Shown here piece after piece: positions 26,119-34,977 of a stretch of 64,000 nucleotides of DNA. Source of the stretch: JAEVLT01 sp050496765. GTDB lineage: Bacteria; Bacillota; Bacilli; Bacillales; Cytobacillaceae. Position numbers and translations under genes: made by a program. The first letter of the stretch is position 1. Each line of letters starts with the position of its first letter. The notes under the pieces were generated by a model. It saw only the letters and a list, made by a program, of their open reading frames with translations. It was not told where the DNA came from and did not search any database. The DNA lies in contig NZ_JBNWEO010000007.1 of the NCBI RefSeq assembly GCF_050496765.1, forward strand, positions 186,001 through 250,000, given 5' to 3'.

Positions 26119-26268
26119 ATGGCCAAACATTTGCGAACCGCGATTGAAAAGGCAAAAAGGTATTACATTGGCAAAATCATTGCCACTGGGCTATACCAGT
26201 CTGAACAAGAACTAGCAAACTTTACGCTCAGCGAACTGGAGGAAATTTATCAAAAATCCGTTCGCTGA
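26119..26268 (+). CDS. FbpA-type (Fur-regulated basic protein) small protein
   Basis: A 49-residue basic protein, AKHLRTAIEKAKRYYIGKII near the start and FTLSELEEIY near the end. This matches the FbpA family, whose B. subtilis member helps Fur-regulated iron sparing. GAGGTGATC gives a ribosome site. I found no clear Fur box upstream, so iron control is not shown here. The function of non-Fur-linked members is unclear. Confidence 0.7.
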   Translation: MAKHLRTAIEKAKRYYIGKIIATGLYQSEQELANFTLSELEEIYQKSVR

Positions 26269-26390
26269 TTGCTAATTCAGCCCATTATCCCCACCAATAT
26301 TTATTCAACTTGAAGTATAAGCATAAGAACCTAAAAACAAATACCCTCTAACACTTCCTGGAAAATAAATCATTTTACTTTTCATTATCA

Positions 26391-26407
26391 TGTAAGGTAA
26401 TATAACA
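26391..26407 (+). promoter_or_regulatory. Possible TnrA box upstream of tnrA
   Basis: TGTAAGGTAATATAACA fits the TnrA/GlnR consensus TGTNANATTTTNTNACA with three mismatches. It is 44 bases before the tnrA start. B. subtilis tnrA is autoregulated, so this may be the same. Confidence 0.5.
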
Positions 26408-26450
26408 TATAAATATCAGTAAAATTTCGTGGGTGGTGATCCAAAATACA

Positions 26451-26780
26451 ATGAGCAGCGATTCATCCTATAAAGATAAGAAAGTCATTACAATCGGCGT
26501 TGTTAGAGAATTAACCGGCCTGTCAGAAAGGCAGATTCGCTATTATGAAGAAAGAAAGCTGATTTTTCCCGAACGTTCTTCTGGTGGAAGCAGAAAATAT
26601 TCCTTTTCAGATGTTGAATTGTTGATGGAAATTGCTGATAAGATGGAAGACGGGATCCAAACCCATGAAATACGGCGTGAATTGATCCGTGAACAAAAAA
26701 TCAAGGATGAACAAGCGATCCGTCGCAAAATGATCCAAGGCCAAATTAACGCACGTTTCGGTATGCAAAAACCGAGATAA
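26451..26780 (+). CDS. tnrA: Nitrogen regulator TnrA (MerR family)
   Basis: A 109-residue MerR-type regulator. The N-terminus SYKDKKVITIGVVRELTGL and the wing SERQIRYYEERKLIFPERSS match TnrA closely. The C-terminal tail (KMIQGQINARFGMQK) fits the TnrA region that binds feedback-inhibited glutamine synthetase; GlnR has a different tail. TnrA activates nitrogen scavenging genes in nitrogen-poor growth. The next gene is an ammonium transporter with a good TnrA box. ATG at 26451 is chosen over an upstream GTG. Confidence 0.9.
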   Translation: MSSDSSYKDKKVITIGVVRELTGLSERQIRYYEERKLIFPERSSGGSRKYSFSDVELLMEIADKMEDGIQTHEIRRELIREQKIKDEQAIRRKMIQGQINARFGMQKPR

Positions 26781-26809
26781 GCTCCTCGTTGCGAGGGGCT
26801 TATTTTTTT
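26779..26809 (+). terminator. Terminator after tnrA
   Basis: AAGCTCCTCG pairs with CGAGGGGCTT around a 3-base loop, and a T7 run follows almost directly. Confidence 0.85.
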
Positions 26810-26821
26810 CGCAAAAAAGAA

Positions 26822-26838
26822 TGTGAGATTTCCTAACA
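26822..26838 (+). promoter_or_regulatory. TnrA/GlnR box upstream of amtB
   Basis: TGTGAGATTTCCTAACA matches the 17-bp consensus TGTNANATTTTNTNACA at every fixed position but one. It lies 76 bases before the amtB start, in the usual place for TnrA activation. Confidence 0.8.
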
Positions 26839-26913
26839 ATATTATGGAATAAAATCTATCTAGATGGCACAATACAGCTATCAACTACATTTTCCTACAA
26901 AGGGGGCATTCTT

Positions 26914-28182
26914 TTGAATACTGCATATTTAATGAATAGTGTTTGGGTTATGATCAGCGCGGTGCTCGTCATTTTAATGATTGGAGGGTTTATTCTACTT
27001 GAAACAGGTTCAACCCGAATGAAGAACGCCGGGCACATTGCTGGGAAAACGATTCTAACTTTCTCGATTGGTTCAATCGTTTTTTGGGCAGTCGGTTATG
27101 GGCTGATTTTCGGCAAAGGAAATCCATTGATTGGCCTAAGCGATTTCTTTTATTCCGGCTATGAAATGAAAGGCCTATCCCTTTCAGGCGCTGTCTTCTT
27201 TTTATTCCAGCTTGCTTTTGCGGGTATTTCTTTAACAATCGCTTTTGGCGGATTTGCTGAACGTGCTAAATTAAGCATTTATCTCGTTTTCTCCGTCTTA
27301 TTCTCTGTATTGATTTATCCGCCAATCGCACACTGGATCTGGGGCGGCGGCTGGTTGGCAAAGCTTGGGCAACAGGATTTTGCTGGCTCAACGGTCGTCC
27401 ACCTCACGGGTGCCATGGCTGCGCTTGCCGCTACAATCCTTCTCAAACCGAGGATTGGCAAATACAATCGAGATGGTTCTGCCAATAATTTCGCCGGCCA
27501 CAACCAAGTTTTTACTGCTTTAAGTGTTTTGCTGCTATGGGTTGGCTGGTTTGGATTCAATGCTGGCAGTACCCTGTCGGTTGACAAAGGCTTTTTCGGA
27601 TTTGTTGCCATGAACACAAATCTTGGTGCAGCTGGCGGAACAATTGCCGCCATGATTGTTTCCTGGATCGTGATGGGAAAAGCAGATGTGCCAATGATGT
27701 TAAATGGAGCGTTGTCAGGCTTGGTCGCGATTACCGCTTCCTGTGCCTTTGTCGAACCATGGGCAGCTGTAGTCATTGGTTTTATTGCCGGCATTCTCGT
27801 TTTCTACAGCATTCGCTTCTTTGAGAAAAAGAAAATTGATGACCCGATCGCTGCTTTATCTGTTCACGGCACAGCCGGTGTTTGGGGAACTTTATCAACT
27901 GGATTTTTCGCCACGAAGGAGCTTGCAACGGTCGGCCAACCTGGGTTATTTTACGGAGGAGGCTTCCATCAGCTTGGCGTGCAAGCATTGGGTATTTTTA
28001 CAAGTGGTGCCTACGCATTTATCGTATCCTTTATCCTTTTGTATGTCTTGAAACTGGCGATGAAAGGGTTGCGCGTCTCTGAGGAGGAAGAATTAATCGG
28101 CTTGGATATGAGTGAACACGGAAGCTATGGATATCCGGAACTATTGCAACCGGAAGAAAAATTAAAAGCTTCAAATCAATAA
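26914..28182 (+). CDS. amtB: Ammonium transporter, Amt family
   Basis: A 422-residue membrane protein with about 11 hydrophobic segments. The two pore histidines are visible in VVHLTGAMAAL and LSVHGTAGVWG, and the family sequence WVGWFGFNAGST is present. It conducts ammonium/ammonia under nitrogen limitation. The start is TTG at 26914 with AAAGGGGG about 8 bases upstream. A P-II gene (glnK), the usual partner, does not follow; a GlnD-like nucleotidyltransferase does. Confidence 0.93.
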   Translation: MNTAYLMNSVWVMISAVLVILMIGGFILLETGSTRMKNAGHIAGKTILTFSIGSIVFWAVGYGLIFGKGNPLIGLSDFFYSGYEMKGLSLSGAVFFLFQLAFAGISLTIAFGGFAERAKLSIYLVFSVLFSVLIYPPIAHWIWGGGWLAKLGQQDFAGSTVVHLTGAMAALAATILLKPRIGKYNRDGSANNFAGHNQVFTALSVLLLWVGWFGFNAGSTLSVDKGFFGFVAMNTNLGAAGGTIAAMIVSWIVMGKADVPMMLNGALSGLVAITASCAFVEPWAAVVIGFIAGILVFYSIRFFEKKKIDDPIAALSVHGTAGVWGTLSTGFFATKELATVGQPGLFYGGGFHQLGVQALGIFTSGAYAFIVSFILLYVLKLAMKGLRVSEEEELIGLDMSEHGSYGYPELLQPEEKLKASNQ

Positions 28183-28246
28183 TACGACCGTTTTAAAGCC
28201 CCCGGGCCAGGCAGCCATCCTATGTAAAAGCAGGTGAATTGGATCA

Positions 28247-29209
28247 ATGAAGGCAAGCACCTATAGCGATGTGAGAACCATCCGTAACACTGGGATCAAA
28301 TCGGTACGGACGGATCCTTACAAACTGAATCAATTTCATGATGAGCTAATGACCGAAGTGATCCAACTGGCCACTCAACGGACAATTGACCAATATGGCG
28401 CTCCCCCCTCCCCATTTACGTTTTTTGTAATGGGGAGTGCGGGGCGTTTTGAACAATCCATTTGGAGCGATCAAGATCACGGGATTATTTTTGCCGAATC
28501 ATCCCAAACGGCACAAAACTATTTTTTGAGATTGGGAGAAGAAATTGCAATGGGACTTTTTCTTGCCGGTTATCCTTATTGCGACGGCGGCGTCATGGCA
28601 AAAAATCCGCTATGGTGCAAATCCTTTTCCAATTGGAAAAAACAGCTCATCGACTGGATCAACGAGTCGACATGGGACTCAATCCGTCATCTGCTTATTT
28701 TTACCGATGCGAGGCCGCTGTTCGGTCACATGCAGAATGTTGCCGATTTGAAGCAGTTTGTTTTTCAAGCTATCCATCAACAGCACCGTTTGCATCGTAT
28801 CTGGGAAAATACAATTTATCTAAAAAAAGGGCTCAATGCCCTTGGCCAATTTTTAGTGGAGGAGCACGGATCACACGCAGGTATGCTAAATCTAAAAGAA
28901 AGAGTGCTAATCCCCTATATTAATGCCGGCCGGCTTTTGTCATTGATCAATAAATCTGAAGAGTCCTCCACCCTTTCCCGTTTAAAGGGGTTGGGGGAGG
29001 ATGGTTTTATCAGTGATTTTTCAAGGCTTCTGGAGATCAGGCTTCTGTATGGAGACCATAGCAGCTATAATTCAGGGCATTATTTGCCGGTCGAATCGCT
29101 GCCCAAAATAGACCAAAACCGTTTAAAGGAAATAATCAAACACGGTGCCAACTTGCAAAAGAAAGTACGGAAACTACTCGAAAAGGGAGATCGTTATGGG
29201 AATGAATGA
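28247..29209 (+). CDS. DUF294 nucleotidyltransferase-like protein
   Basis: A 320-residue protein of the DUF294/GlnD-like nucleotidyltransferase group. The active-site sequence is GSAGRFEQSIWSDQDHGIIF (Gly-Ser, then paired Asp residues). The C-terminal half is the helical DUF294_C domain. CBS or cyclic-nucleotide domains, usual in this group, are absent. Members are predicted to transfer nucleotides to proteins or small molecules, by analogy to GlnD. It follows amtB by 64 bases and overlaps the next gene by 14, so the three may form one unit. Confidence 0.8.
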   Translation: MKASTYSDVRTIRNTGIKSVRTDPYKLNQFHDELMTEVIQLATQRTIDQYGAPPSPFTFFVMGSAGRFEQSIWSDQDHGIIFAESSQTAQNYFLRLGEEIAMGLFLAGYPYCDGGVMAKNPLWCKSFSNWKKQLIDWINESTWDSIRHLLIFTDARPLFGHMQNVADLKQFVFQAIHQQHRLHRIWENTIYLKKGLNALGQFLVEEHGSHAGMLNLKERVLIPYINAGRLLSLINKSEESSTLSRLKGLGEDGFISDFSRLLEIRLLYGDHSSYNSGHYLPVESLPKIDQNRLKEIIKHGANLQKKVRKLLEKGDRYGNE

Positions 29210-29933
29210 TCTATTTCAATTCTTCAAGCAAATGTCCGGCAAGCTAGGTTCAAATGTATACGCCGGGGTTCAAAAGCCATCGACACCACAGCACCATTCC
29301 TTCTTGCGGCAGCTCCAAAGAGAATTGAAAGAGGAGAATCCGATTTACTGTCCGCTTGAGGAATTACCCGTTGTTATTTTTGATCTTGAAACAACTGGCT
29401 TTTATCCTGAAAAAGGTGATCAGATCATTTCCATCGGCGCCGTCAAAATGACAGGAAGTGAAATTGAGACTGGCGAACCCCCCTTCTATTCGCTGATTTA
29501 CCATGACCGGCCGCTTCGAACAGAGATTGTCGAACTGACGAACATCCGAAACGAAGATCTTGCCGAAGCCCCGCCTGCAGCTGATGTGCTCCTTCACTTT
29601 TTTAACTATGTCCAAAGCCGCGCATTGATTGCCCATCACTCCAGTCATGAAAAAGCATTTATGCAAAAAACAACTTGGGATTTGTGGCGGAAGAGATTGG
29701 ATCATCGAATTATTGATACCTCCCTTTTATCCCAGCTTGGTAAGTCTTCCCAAACAGCGCTATCGCTTGAAGAAGCCTGCCGTGAATGTGGGGTGGAAAT
29801 TAAAAACCGCCACAATGCTTTGGGCGATGCGCTGATGACAGCCCGTATATGGGGGGGTTATTTAGAAAAAGCGCGGGGAATGGGCTGTAAAACTTTGCTT
29901 GATGCCTATAGCCATTTAGCAAAACCCCGCTGA
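29196..29933 (+). CDS. DnaQ-like 3'-5' exonuclease (DEDDh)
   Basis: A 245-residue protein with the DEDDh exonuclease motifs: ExoI VIFDLETTGFYP, ExoII LIAHHSSHEKAFM (the Asp position is replaced by Ser-His-Glu), and ExoIII RHNALGDALMTARIW. About 60 residues precede the domain. It starts inside the end of the DUF294 gene. Pairs of DUF294 and DnaQ-like genes occur in other bacteria and suggest a joint role, but the substrate is unknown. Loss of the usual ExoII Asp may affect activity. Confidence 0.82.
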   Translation: MGMNDLFQFFKQMSGKLGSNVYAGVQKPSTPQHHSFLRQLQRELKEENPIYCPLEELPVVIFDLETTGFYPEKGDQIISIGAVKMTGSEIETGEPPFYSLIYHDRPLRTEIVELTNIRNEDLAEAPPAADVLLHFFNYVQSRALIAHHSSHEKAFMQKTTWDLWRKRLDHRIIDTSLLSQLGKSSQTALSLEEACRECGVEIKNRHNALGDALMTARIWGGYLEKARGMGCKTLLDAYSHLAKPR

Positions 29934-30018
29934 CGTCCATCCCCCTCCCCCCGTTATTCGCCCTTTTTAAAAAAATTTCAAAAAATTTTTTCTCAACTCA
30001 ACGTTTGTATACCAACGA

Positions 30019-30032
30019 TGTAAACGCTATCA
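30019..30032 (+). promoter_or_regulatory. cre site (CcpA binding) before ilvE
   Basis: TGTAAACGCTATCA fits the cre consensus TGWAANCGNTNWCA at all positions. It is about 50 bases upstream of the -35 box, a position used for activation by CcpA. The ilv-leu operon of B. subtilis is activated by CcpA. Confidence 0.75.
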
Positions 30033-30050
30033 CGTGTTCTAACTGTTTAG

Positions 30051-30065
30051 AATAGTCTGATATTT
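30051..30065 (+). promoter_or_regulatory. CodY-like box before ilvE
   Basis: AATAGTCTGATATTT matches 11 of 15 positions of the CodY consensus AATTTTCWGAAAATT. It lies just before the -35 box, where repressor or anti-activator binding would act. Confidence 0.5.
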
Positions 30066-30069
30066 GTTA

Positions 30070-30098
30070 TTGACCGTGCTTCGTAATGGTTGTATGAT
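30070..30098 (+). promoter_or_regulatory. Sigma-A promoter of the ilv-leu operon
   Basis: TTGACC (30070-30075), exactly 17 bases, then TATGAT (30093-30098). It precedes ilvE by about 120 bases. No T-box is seen in this leader. Confidence 0.8.
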
Positions 30099-30217
30099 TA
30101 TCGACAAATAAAACTTTTGCATTTTAAAAAACAGTCAGATAAAAGGAAAAAGAAGCTCCTTTTACACTTGCATTTTACTCATTTAACGCGGTTTTACATG
30201 AAAGAGGAGTGGTTGTT

Positions 30218-31126
30218 TTGGGAAGTCAGTGGATTTTTCTTGGCGGCCAATTCGTCAAGAAAGAAGAGGCAGTTGTTTCGGTTTACGATCATGGGTTTTT
30301 ATACGGGGATGGCGTATTTGAAGGAATCCGCGTCTATGATGGAAATATTTTTAAATTAGAGGCCCACTTAAAAAGGCTTTATGAATCGGCTCAGTCGATC
30401 ATGATACAGATCCCCTATTCAAAGGAAGAAATGACTCAATACATCGTTGAGACGATCCGCAAAAACCAACTGCAAACCGCGTATATACGGCTTGTTGTTT
30501 CTCGGGGTGTTGGGAATTTGGGACTTGATCCTCGTTCCTGCTCCAATCCGCGTGTCATTATTATCGCGGAAGAATTGTCAATGTATCCGAAAGAGTTTTA
30601 CGAGCGCGGCATAAGGATCGCCTCTGTTGCAAGCCGCCGGAATCGTCCGGATGTCTTAAGCCCGCAAGTAAAATCGTTAAACTACTTAAATAATATTCTT
30701 GTAAAAATCGAAGCTACACAAGCTGGTGTCGATGAAGCGCTGATGCTGAACGACCAGGGGTATGTCACAGAAGGATCCGCAGACAATATTTTTCTTGTAA
30801 AAAACGGAACCCTCTTTACTCCCCCCGTTTACTTAGGGGCATTGGAAGGCGTCACCCGAAATGCAATTATCGAAATTGCCAGAAAGAATGGCTATGAATT
30901 AAAAGAAACACCTTTTACAAGACATGATGTCTACACAGCAGATGAAGTTTTTCTGACAGGCACAGCGGTTGAAGTCATCGCGGTCATTGAAGTTGACGGC
31001 CGCACAATCAGCGACGGCATGCCAGGAAACGTCACCAAGTATTTACTAGAAGAGTTCCGCCGGGTTGTCACAACAGATGGTGTTCCATGCTATCCGTTTG
31101 AAGCAAACAAGGCAGTAGGAAGTTAG
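30218..31126 (+). CDS. ilvE: Branched-chain amino-acid aminotransferase
   Basis: A 302-residue class IV PLP aminotransferase. Family features are YDHGFLYGDGVFEGIRVY, the PLP lysine in QVKSLNYLNNI and the phosphate-binding EGSADNIF. It performs the last step of Leu, Ile and Val synthesis. The TTG at 30218 is 8 bases after AGAGGAG and gives the usual N-terminus GSQWIFLGG; a GTG at 30209 is too close to the ribosome site. It is the first gene of the operon. Confidence 0.93.
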   Translation: MGSQWIFLGGQFVKKEEAVVSVYDHGFLYGDGVFEGIRVYDGNIFKLEAHLKRLYESAQSIMIQIPYSKEEMTQYIVETIRKNQLQTAYIRLVVSRGVGNLGLDPRSCSNPRVIIIAEELSMYPKEFYERGIRIASVASRRNRPDVLSPQVKSLNYLNNILVKIEATQAGVDEALMLNDQGYVTEGSADNIFLVKNGTLFTPPVYLGALEGVTRNAIIEIARKNGYELKETPFTRHDVYTADEVFLTGTAVEVIAVIEVDGRTISDGMPGNVTKYLLEEFRRVVTTDGVPCYPFEANKAVGS

Positions 31127-31144
31127 AGGAGGCATTCGAAAGTC

Positions 31145-32812
31145 ATGCGAAGCGATATGATCAAAAAAGGAGTCGATCGCGCTCCCCACCGAAGTCTTTT
31201 ATACGCAACAGGGGTCAAAACAAGTGATCTGGATAAACCGTTTATCGGGGTTTGCAACTCGTATATCGATATTATCCCAGGTCATAAGCACCTCAATCAT
31301 TTTGGAGAAATTGTCAAGGAAGCGATTCGCGAAGCAGGCGGTATCCCGTTCGAATTTAACACGATCGGCGTCGATGACGGAATTGCCATGGGTCATATCG
31401 GCATGCGCTATTCCCTTCCAAGCAGAGAAATCATTGCCGACAGTGCGGAAACCGTGATCAATGCTCACTGGTTTGACGGTGTTTTTTACATCCCAAACTG
31501 TGACAAAATCACACCGGGAATGTTGATGGCTGCCGCAAGAACCAATGTTCCAGCTGTTTTCGTATCAGGCGGTCCAATGGAAGCCGGTGTTTCGTCCACA
31601 GGGCAAAACCTCTCGCTTGTTTCCGTGTTTGAAGGTGTAGGGGCATATCATCAAGGCTCCATCAGCCAGCAGCAGCTCCTCGACATTGAGACCAATGCCT
31701 GTCCGACTTGCGGTTCATGCTCAGGAATGTTCACAGCCAATTCGATGAACTGCCTCATGGAGGTTCTCGGCATGACGGTTCCCGGCAACGGAACAATCGT
31801 TGCCACATCAGAAGAACGGCATGAATTAATCCGGAGAGCGGCAAGGCATTTAATTGATTTAGTGAAAAACGATATTCGCCCGCGCGACATTCTGACAAAA
31901 GAAGCTTTCGATAATGCTTTTGCCCTCGATATGGCAATGGGCGGCTCAACCAACACCGTTCTTCATACTCTAGCCATTGCTCATGAAGCCGGCATCGAAT
32001 ACGACTTGAAAGAAATTAATCGAATTGCGGAAAAAGTTCCATATCTGGCAAAAATCAGCCCTGCTTCCGACTATTCCATGCAGGATGTTCACCGGGCTGG
32101 CGGCGTTAGCGCGATTATCCATGAACTTTGCAAAATCGACGGCTTAATGAACAAGGAATGCATTACCGTTACAGGGCAAACCCTTTATGAAGCCGTGCAA
32201 GATGCAGAGATTTTGGATGAAAAAGTGATCCGTCCGAAAGACAATCCGTACAGTCCTGTCGGTGGTCTCTCCATTCTTTACGGCAATTTGGCACCTGATG
32301 GCGGCGTCATCAAAGTCGGTGCAGTGGATCCGTCGATAAAAAAATTCCTTGGTGAAGCGATTTGTTTTGATTCACAAGAGGAAGCCCAGGCAGGAATTGA
32401 TAATGGAACCGTCATGCCAGGCCATGTTGTTGTCATCCGTTACGAAGGGCCAAAAGGCGGACCGGGAATGCCGGAAATGCTGGCTCCTACCTCCGCAATC
32501 GCCGGACGGGGACTGGATAAAGAAGTTGCATTAATTACCGATGGCCGATTCTCCGGCGCAAGCCGCGGCATCTCAGTCGGGCACATTTCACCAGAAGCCG
32601 CAGAAGGCGGACCGATTGCTTTCGTTCGCGATGGTGACCCAATCATGATTGACTTGGAAACCCGCTCGATCGAATTGTTTGTCGATGAAGCGATTTTAGA
32701 AGAACGCCGGAAATCATGGATAAAACCTGAGCCAAAAATCAAATCTGGCTATCTGGCGAAATATGCAAAACTTGTTACTTCTGCGAATACTGGCGGTATC
32801 ATGAAAATTTAA
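31145..32812 (+). CDS. ilvD: Dihydroxy-acid dehydratase
   Basis: A 555-residue dehydratase, normal length. The Fe-S cysteines are visible in PNCDKITPGM and CPTCGSCSGMFTANSM, with the third near VCNSYIDI. It converts dihydroxy acids to keto acids in Ile and Val synthesis. GAGGAGG precedes the ATG by about 10 bases, and ilvE ends 18 bases upstream. It ends right before the T-box leader of the ilvB part of the operon. Confidence 0.96.
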   Translation: MRSDMIKKGVDRAPHRSLLYATGVKTSDLDKPFIGVCNSYIDIIPGHKHLNHFGEIVKEAIREAGGIPFEFNTIGVDDGIAMGHIGMRYSLPSREIIADSAETVINAHWFDGVFYIPNCDKITPGMLMAAARTNVPAVFVSGGPMEAGVSSTGQNLSLVSVFEGVGAYHQGSISQQQLLDIETNACPTCGSCSGMFTANSMNCLMEVLGMTVPGNGTIVATSEERHELIRRAARHLIDLVKNDIRPRDILTKEAFDNAFALDMAMGGSTNTVLHTLAIAHEAGIEYDLKEINRIAEKVPYLAKISPASDYSMQDVHRAGGVSAIIHELCKIDGLMNKECITVTGQTLYEAVQDAEILDEKVIRPKDNPYSPVGGLSILYGNLAPDGGVIKVGAVDPSIKKFLGEAICFDSQEEAQAGIDNGTVMPGHVVVIRYEGPKGGPGMPEMLAPTSAIAGRGLDKEVALITDGRFSGASRGISVGHISPEAAEGGPIAFVRDGDPIMIDLETRSIELFVDEAILEERRKSWIKPEPKIKSGYLAKYAKLVTSANTGGIMKI

Positions 32813-32825
32813 AATGACTTGAAAA

Positions 32826-33150
32826 ATCGATGACGGGAATAAAGGAATGGATCCATGTATTTACAGAGAGCCGGGGTTGCTGGAAGCCCGGTAATACAAC
32901 CCTTCTGACATCCTCCCTGAGTGTTGAGCTGAACGTATTCGTCTCTAGTAGGCTCAATCAGGTGCGCGAATCGGCACCTGTTACCAAAAGAAGCGGCTCT
33001 TGTTTTGCTTAAAGTTCCGCTTCATAAGGCAGTATTCGTGAGGATGCTGTGAAATCGGGTGGTACCGTGAAAAGGAAGACCTTTTCTCCCCGTTTATTCT
33101 GCTAATGGATCAGTTGGCAGGCTATTCGGGTCGGAAAAGGTCTTTTTCTA
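32826..33150 (+). promoter_or_regulatory. T-box riboswitch (probably leucine-specific) between ilvD and ilvB
   Basis: Stem I carries AGAGAGCC and GGTTGCTGG; the specifier region reads CTGACATCCTCCCTGAGT, in which CTC (32913-32915, Leu) is the likely specifier codon. Later the T-box core TCGGGTGGTACCG (33056-33067) pairs with the tRNA acceptor end. Uncharged tRNA-Leu would favour the antiterminator and let transcription enter ilvB-leuD. The T-box starts only about 14 bases after the ilvD stop, so it acts on read-through transcripts or on a promoter inside ilvD. Confidence 0.9.
33076..33148 (+). terminator. T-box terminator
   Basis: AAGACCTTTTC (33076-33086) pairs with GAAAAGGTCTT (33134-33144), followed by TTT. 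The T-box core overlaps the region just upstream, as needed for the alternative antiterminator. Confidence 0.88.
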
Positions 33151-33252
33151 TTCCCCGGATCCATTTAGTCAAAACTGCTAAACGGTTTTAATAAGCCAGC
33201 TGCATGCTGAGTTTTTTAAATAGTTCAATTTTAATTAGGAGGGATTACGAAC

Positions 33253-34977
33253 GTGAAGGTAGAAGCAAAGCAGGAAGTCGAAACCAGGCCAGCCGTAAAA
33301 ACAGGAGCAGATCTTCTCATTGAATTGTTGGTTGAAGAAGGTGTCGAATTCTTATTTGGATATCCAGGCGGAGCCGTCCTGCCAATCTATGACTCTATTT
33401 ATCGTGCCAAAGGAGCCATTGAACATGTTCTCTTCCGCCACGAGCAAGGATCCATTCATGCGGCTGAAGGCTATGCACGCATCACTGGGAAACCGGGTGT
33501 CGTAATCGCCACCTCAGGACCCGGGGCTACAAACCTTGTGACCGGGATCACGGATGCGATGATGGACTCCCTGCCACTCGTTGTTTTCACCGGTCAGGTG
33601 GGACGGAATGTAATTGGAACCGATGCCTTTCAGGAAGCGGATATTATTGGCATTACAACCCCGATCACAAAGCACAACTACCAAGTGCAATCAATCAGCG
33701 ACTTGCCGCGGATTGTAAAGGAAGCTTTTCATATCGCTTCGACCGGTCGGCCAGGTCCAGTATTGGTTGATATTCCAAAAGACATCTCAGCTGGAGAGGT
33801 ACCTGAGCAACGCAGCGATGCAAGTTTTCAACTTCCGGGATATCAGCCAACGATTAAACCGAATCCTTTGCAAATTAAGAAATTGGCCGATGCCTTATCA
33901 AAAGCAAAGAAGCCCGTTATTCTTGCCGGTGCAGGTGTATTGCATGGGAAGGCATCAGCCGAATTGACTGCATTTGCTGAAGCACACCAATTGCCGGTTG
34001 TCACCACACTGCTAGGTCTTGGCAGTTTCCCAGGCGGCCACCCTCTTTCTCTTGGAATGGGCGGCATGCACGGAACCTATACCGCAAACATGGCTTTGTA
34101 TGAATGCGACCTATTAATCAATATTGGTACCCGCTTTGATGACCGCCTAACAGGTAATTTAAAGCATTTTGCTCAAAAGGCGAAAGTGGCGCATATCGAT
34201 ATTGACCCTGCAGAGATTGGCAAAAACGTTCCGACGCAAATACCGATTGTCGCGGACGCAAGAGAAGCGCTGGCGAGCCTGCTTGATCAGGCCCAGAAAT
34301 CACCGGACCATCAAGAATGGCTCGATACATTAAAACAATATCAGGAACAGTACCCACTTTGGTATGACACTAATCAAAACGGCATTTCGCCGCAATGGCT
34401 CGTTCAAGCAATCCATAAAGTAACAAACGGTGAAGCCATTGTAACAACAGACGTTGGCCAGCATCAAATGTGGGCTGCCCAGTACTATTCTTTCAGCGAA
34501 CCAAACCGCTGGGTTACATCAGGCGGACTTGGAACAATGGGCTTTGGCTTCCCTGCTGCAATCGGCGCCCAATTTGCCGCACCGGAAAAAATGGTGGTTT
34601 CAATTGTCGGTGATGGCGGGTTCCAAATGACAATGCAAGAACTTTCGGTCATCCAGGAACGAAAAATGCCAATCAAAATTATCATTCTCAACAACGGTTC
34701 CCTTGGAATGGTTCGCCAATGGCAGGAAGTATTTTATGAAGAGCGCTATTCCGAATCCATTCTTTACTCGCAGCCAGACTTTGTAAAACTTGCGGAAAGC
34801 TATCAAATTCGCGGGGTGAAAATTGATACGAAAGAAGATTTAATTACGGCACTACCTGAAATTTTTGCCTATGACGGTCCAATCGTTGTAGATTGCCGTG
34901 TTCTTCCGTTGGAAAAAGTGTATCCAATGATCGCACCCGGAAAAGGGCTGCACGAAATGATTGGGGTGAAACCATGA
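33253..34977 (+). CDS. ilvB: Acetolactate synthase, large subunit
   Basis: A 574-residue thiamine-diphosphate enzyme. The catalytic Glu lies in FRHEQGSIHAAEGYAR, the cofactor motif is VGDGGFQMTMQEL followed by LNNGSLGMVRQW. It joins pyruvate with pyruvate or 2-oxobutyrate, the first common step of branched-chain synthesis. The start is GTG at 33253 after GGAGGG. It shares a 3-base overlap (ATGA type) with the regulatory subunit gene. Confidence 0.96.
   Translation: MKVEAKQEVETRPAVKTGADLLIELLVEEGVEFLFGYPGGAVLPIYDSIYRAKGAIEHVLFRHEQGSIHAAEGYARITGKPGVVIATSGPGATNLVTGITDAMMDSLPLVVFTGQVGRNVIGTDAFQEADIIGITTPITKHNYQVQSISDLPRIVKEAFHIASTGRPGPVLVDIPKDISAGEVPEQRSDASFQLPGYQPTIKPNPLQIKKLADALSKAKKPVILAGAGVLHGKASAELTAFAEAHQLPVVTTLLGLGSFPGGHPLSLGMGGMHGTYTANMALYECDLLINIGTRFDDRLTGNLKHFAQKAKVAHIDIDPAEIGKNVPTQIPIVADAREALASLLDQAQKSPDHQEWLDTLKQYQEQYPLWYDTNQNGISPQWLVQAIHKVTNGEAIVTTDVGQHQMWAAQYYSFSEPNRWVTSGGLGTMGFGFPAAIGAQFAAPEKMVVSIVGDGGFQMTMQELSVIQERKMPIKIIILNNGSLGMVRQWQEVFYEERYSESILYSQPDFVKLAESYQIRGVKIDTKEDLITALPEIFAYDGPIVVDCRVLPLEKVYPMIAPGKGLHEMIGVKP

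Noticed and set aside
29934..30217. T-box in the ilvE leader
   Set aside because: No GGGTGGNACC core or Stem I motifs are present; only promoter, cre and CodY-like sites are seen.
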